From NCBI RefSeq assembly GCF_001556515.1, contig NZ_LSJA01000205.1, positions 1-13,625 on the forward strand: 13,625 nt of DNA, given 5' to 3'. The DNA is from Caulobacter sp. CCH9-E1 (GTDB lineage Bacteria > Pseudomonadota > Alphaproteobacteria > Caulobacterales > Caulobacteraceae). This document shows positions 13,461 through 13,625 of this stretch, piece after piece. The notes below the pieces were generated by a model, which searched no databases, was not told where the DNA came from, and saw only the letters and a program-made list of their open reading frames with translations. How positions within the stretch are numbered: position 1 is the first letter of the stretch; every line of letters starts with the position of its first letter. Both the position numbers and the translations under genes were made by a program.

Positions 13461-13625
13461 CCTTCTCCCCTTGCGGGAGAAGGTGTCAGCCCCAGGGGGC
13501 GCGCGAGGCGCGCGCCCGAGGATAAACTCCGCTGACGGATGAGGGGTTGAGAAACCTATCGGAGATCAGGGCGCGACCCCTCACCCGACCGCCTTCGGCG
13601 GCCACCCTCTCCCGCAAGGGGAGAG
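13461..13625. repeat. Palindromic intergenic repeat, copy 2 (cut by window end)
   Basis: TCTCCCCTTGCGGGAGA (13464-13480) and its exact reverse complement TCTCCCGCAAGGGGAGA (13608-13624) form the ends of a roughly 165-base palindromic unit. Each end is also a self-hairpin. Between them are GGGCGCGCG/CGCGCGCCC around AGG, GTCAGC facing GCTGAC, GAGGGGT facing ACCCCTC, and CCGCC-TTC-GGCGG. The design matches the element at 336-446 (terminal G/C hairpins, internal GTC-GC / GC-GAC pair, inner CCTTCGG hairpin). It begins 16 bases after the EthD-like gene and may act in termination. The unit probably continues past 13625. Confidence 0.75.

Overview
This looks like a chromosomal segment of a high-GC alphaproteobacterium of the family Caulobacteraceae, probably Caulobacter. 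That assignment rests on strong G/C bias at third codon positions, the gene order chvI-chvG-hprK-EIIA(Man)-HPr, and hairpin-rich intergenic repeats of a kind common in that group. It is inference; no search was run.

Layout. Positions 1-522 are non-coding, with a multi-hairpin repeat and a rho-independent terminator that serves the exported PRC-barrel protein at 523-888 (minus). Positions 979-1655 hold a small unrecognised gene flanked by a perfect 14-bp inverted repeat. This unit lies next to what looks like the truncated 3' end of a gene convergent with ackA. Next come pta (a MaoC-Pta fusion) and ackA, which overlap by 4 bp and together interconvert acetyl-CoA and acetate. The gap between pta and ptsH contains a decayed C-terminal piece of a tyrosine recombinase. 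From 8197 down to 4694 (minus) runs the central operon. It encodes the ChvI/ChvG envelope and acid stress two-component system, a short HPr kinase/phosphorylase, a Man-family EIIA and HPr, that is, a regulatory PTS lacking a sugar permease.

Divergent from chvI, across a 317-nt intergenic region with three strong, partly competing inverted repeats, is a 566-residue helical protein of unknown function. A lower-GC insert follows, with a lipoprotein and a five-helix membrane protein (10318-11424). After it come a secreted DUF5694-like protein, a two-helix membrane protein and an EthD-family protein. The window ends inside another palindromic intergenic repeat.

How the genes work together. ChvG senses the envelope or periplasm and phosphorylates ChvI. 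HprK, EIIA and HPr form a phosphorelay in the same transcription unit, tying stress signalling to carbon and nitrogen status. Pta and AckA provide acetyl-phosphate and overflow metabolism nearby. Nothing here is clearly a novel multi-gene defence system. The most interesting items are the structured chvI upstream region, the recombinase remnant, the MaoC domain without its catalytic histidine, and the inverted-repeat-bounded gene beside a truncated gene.
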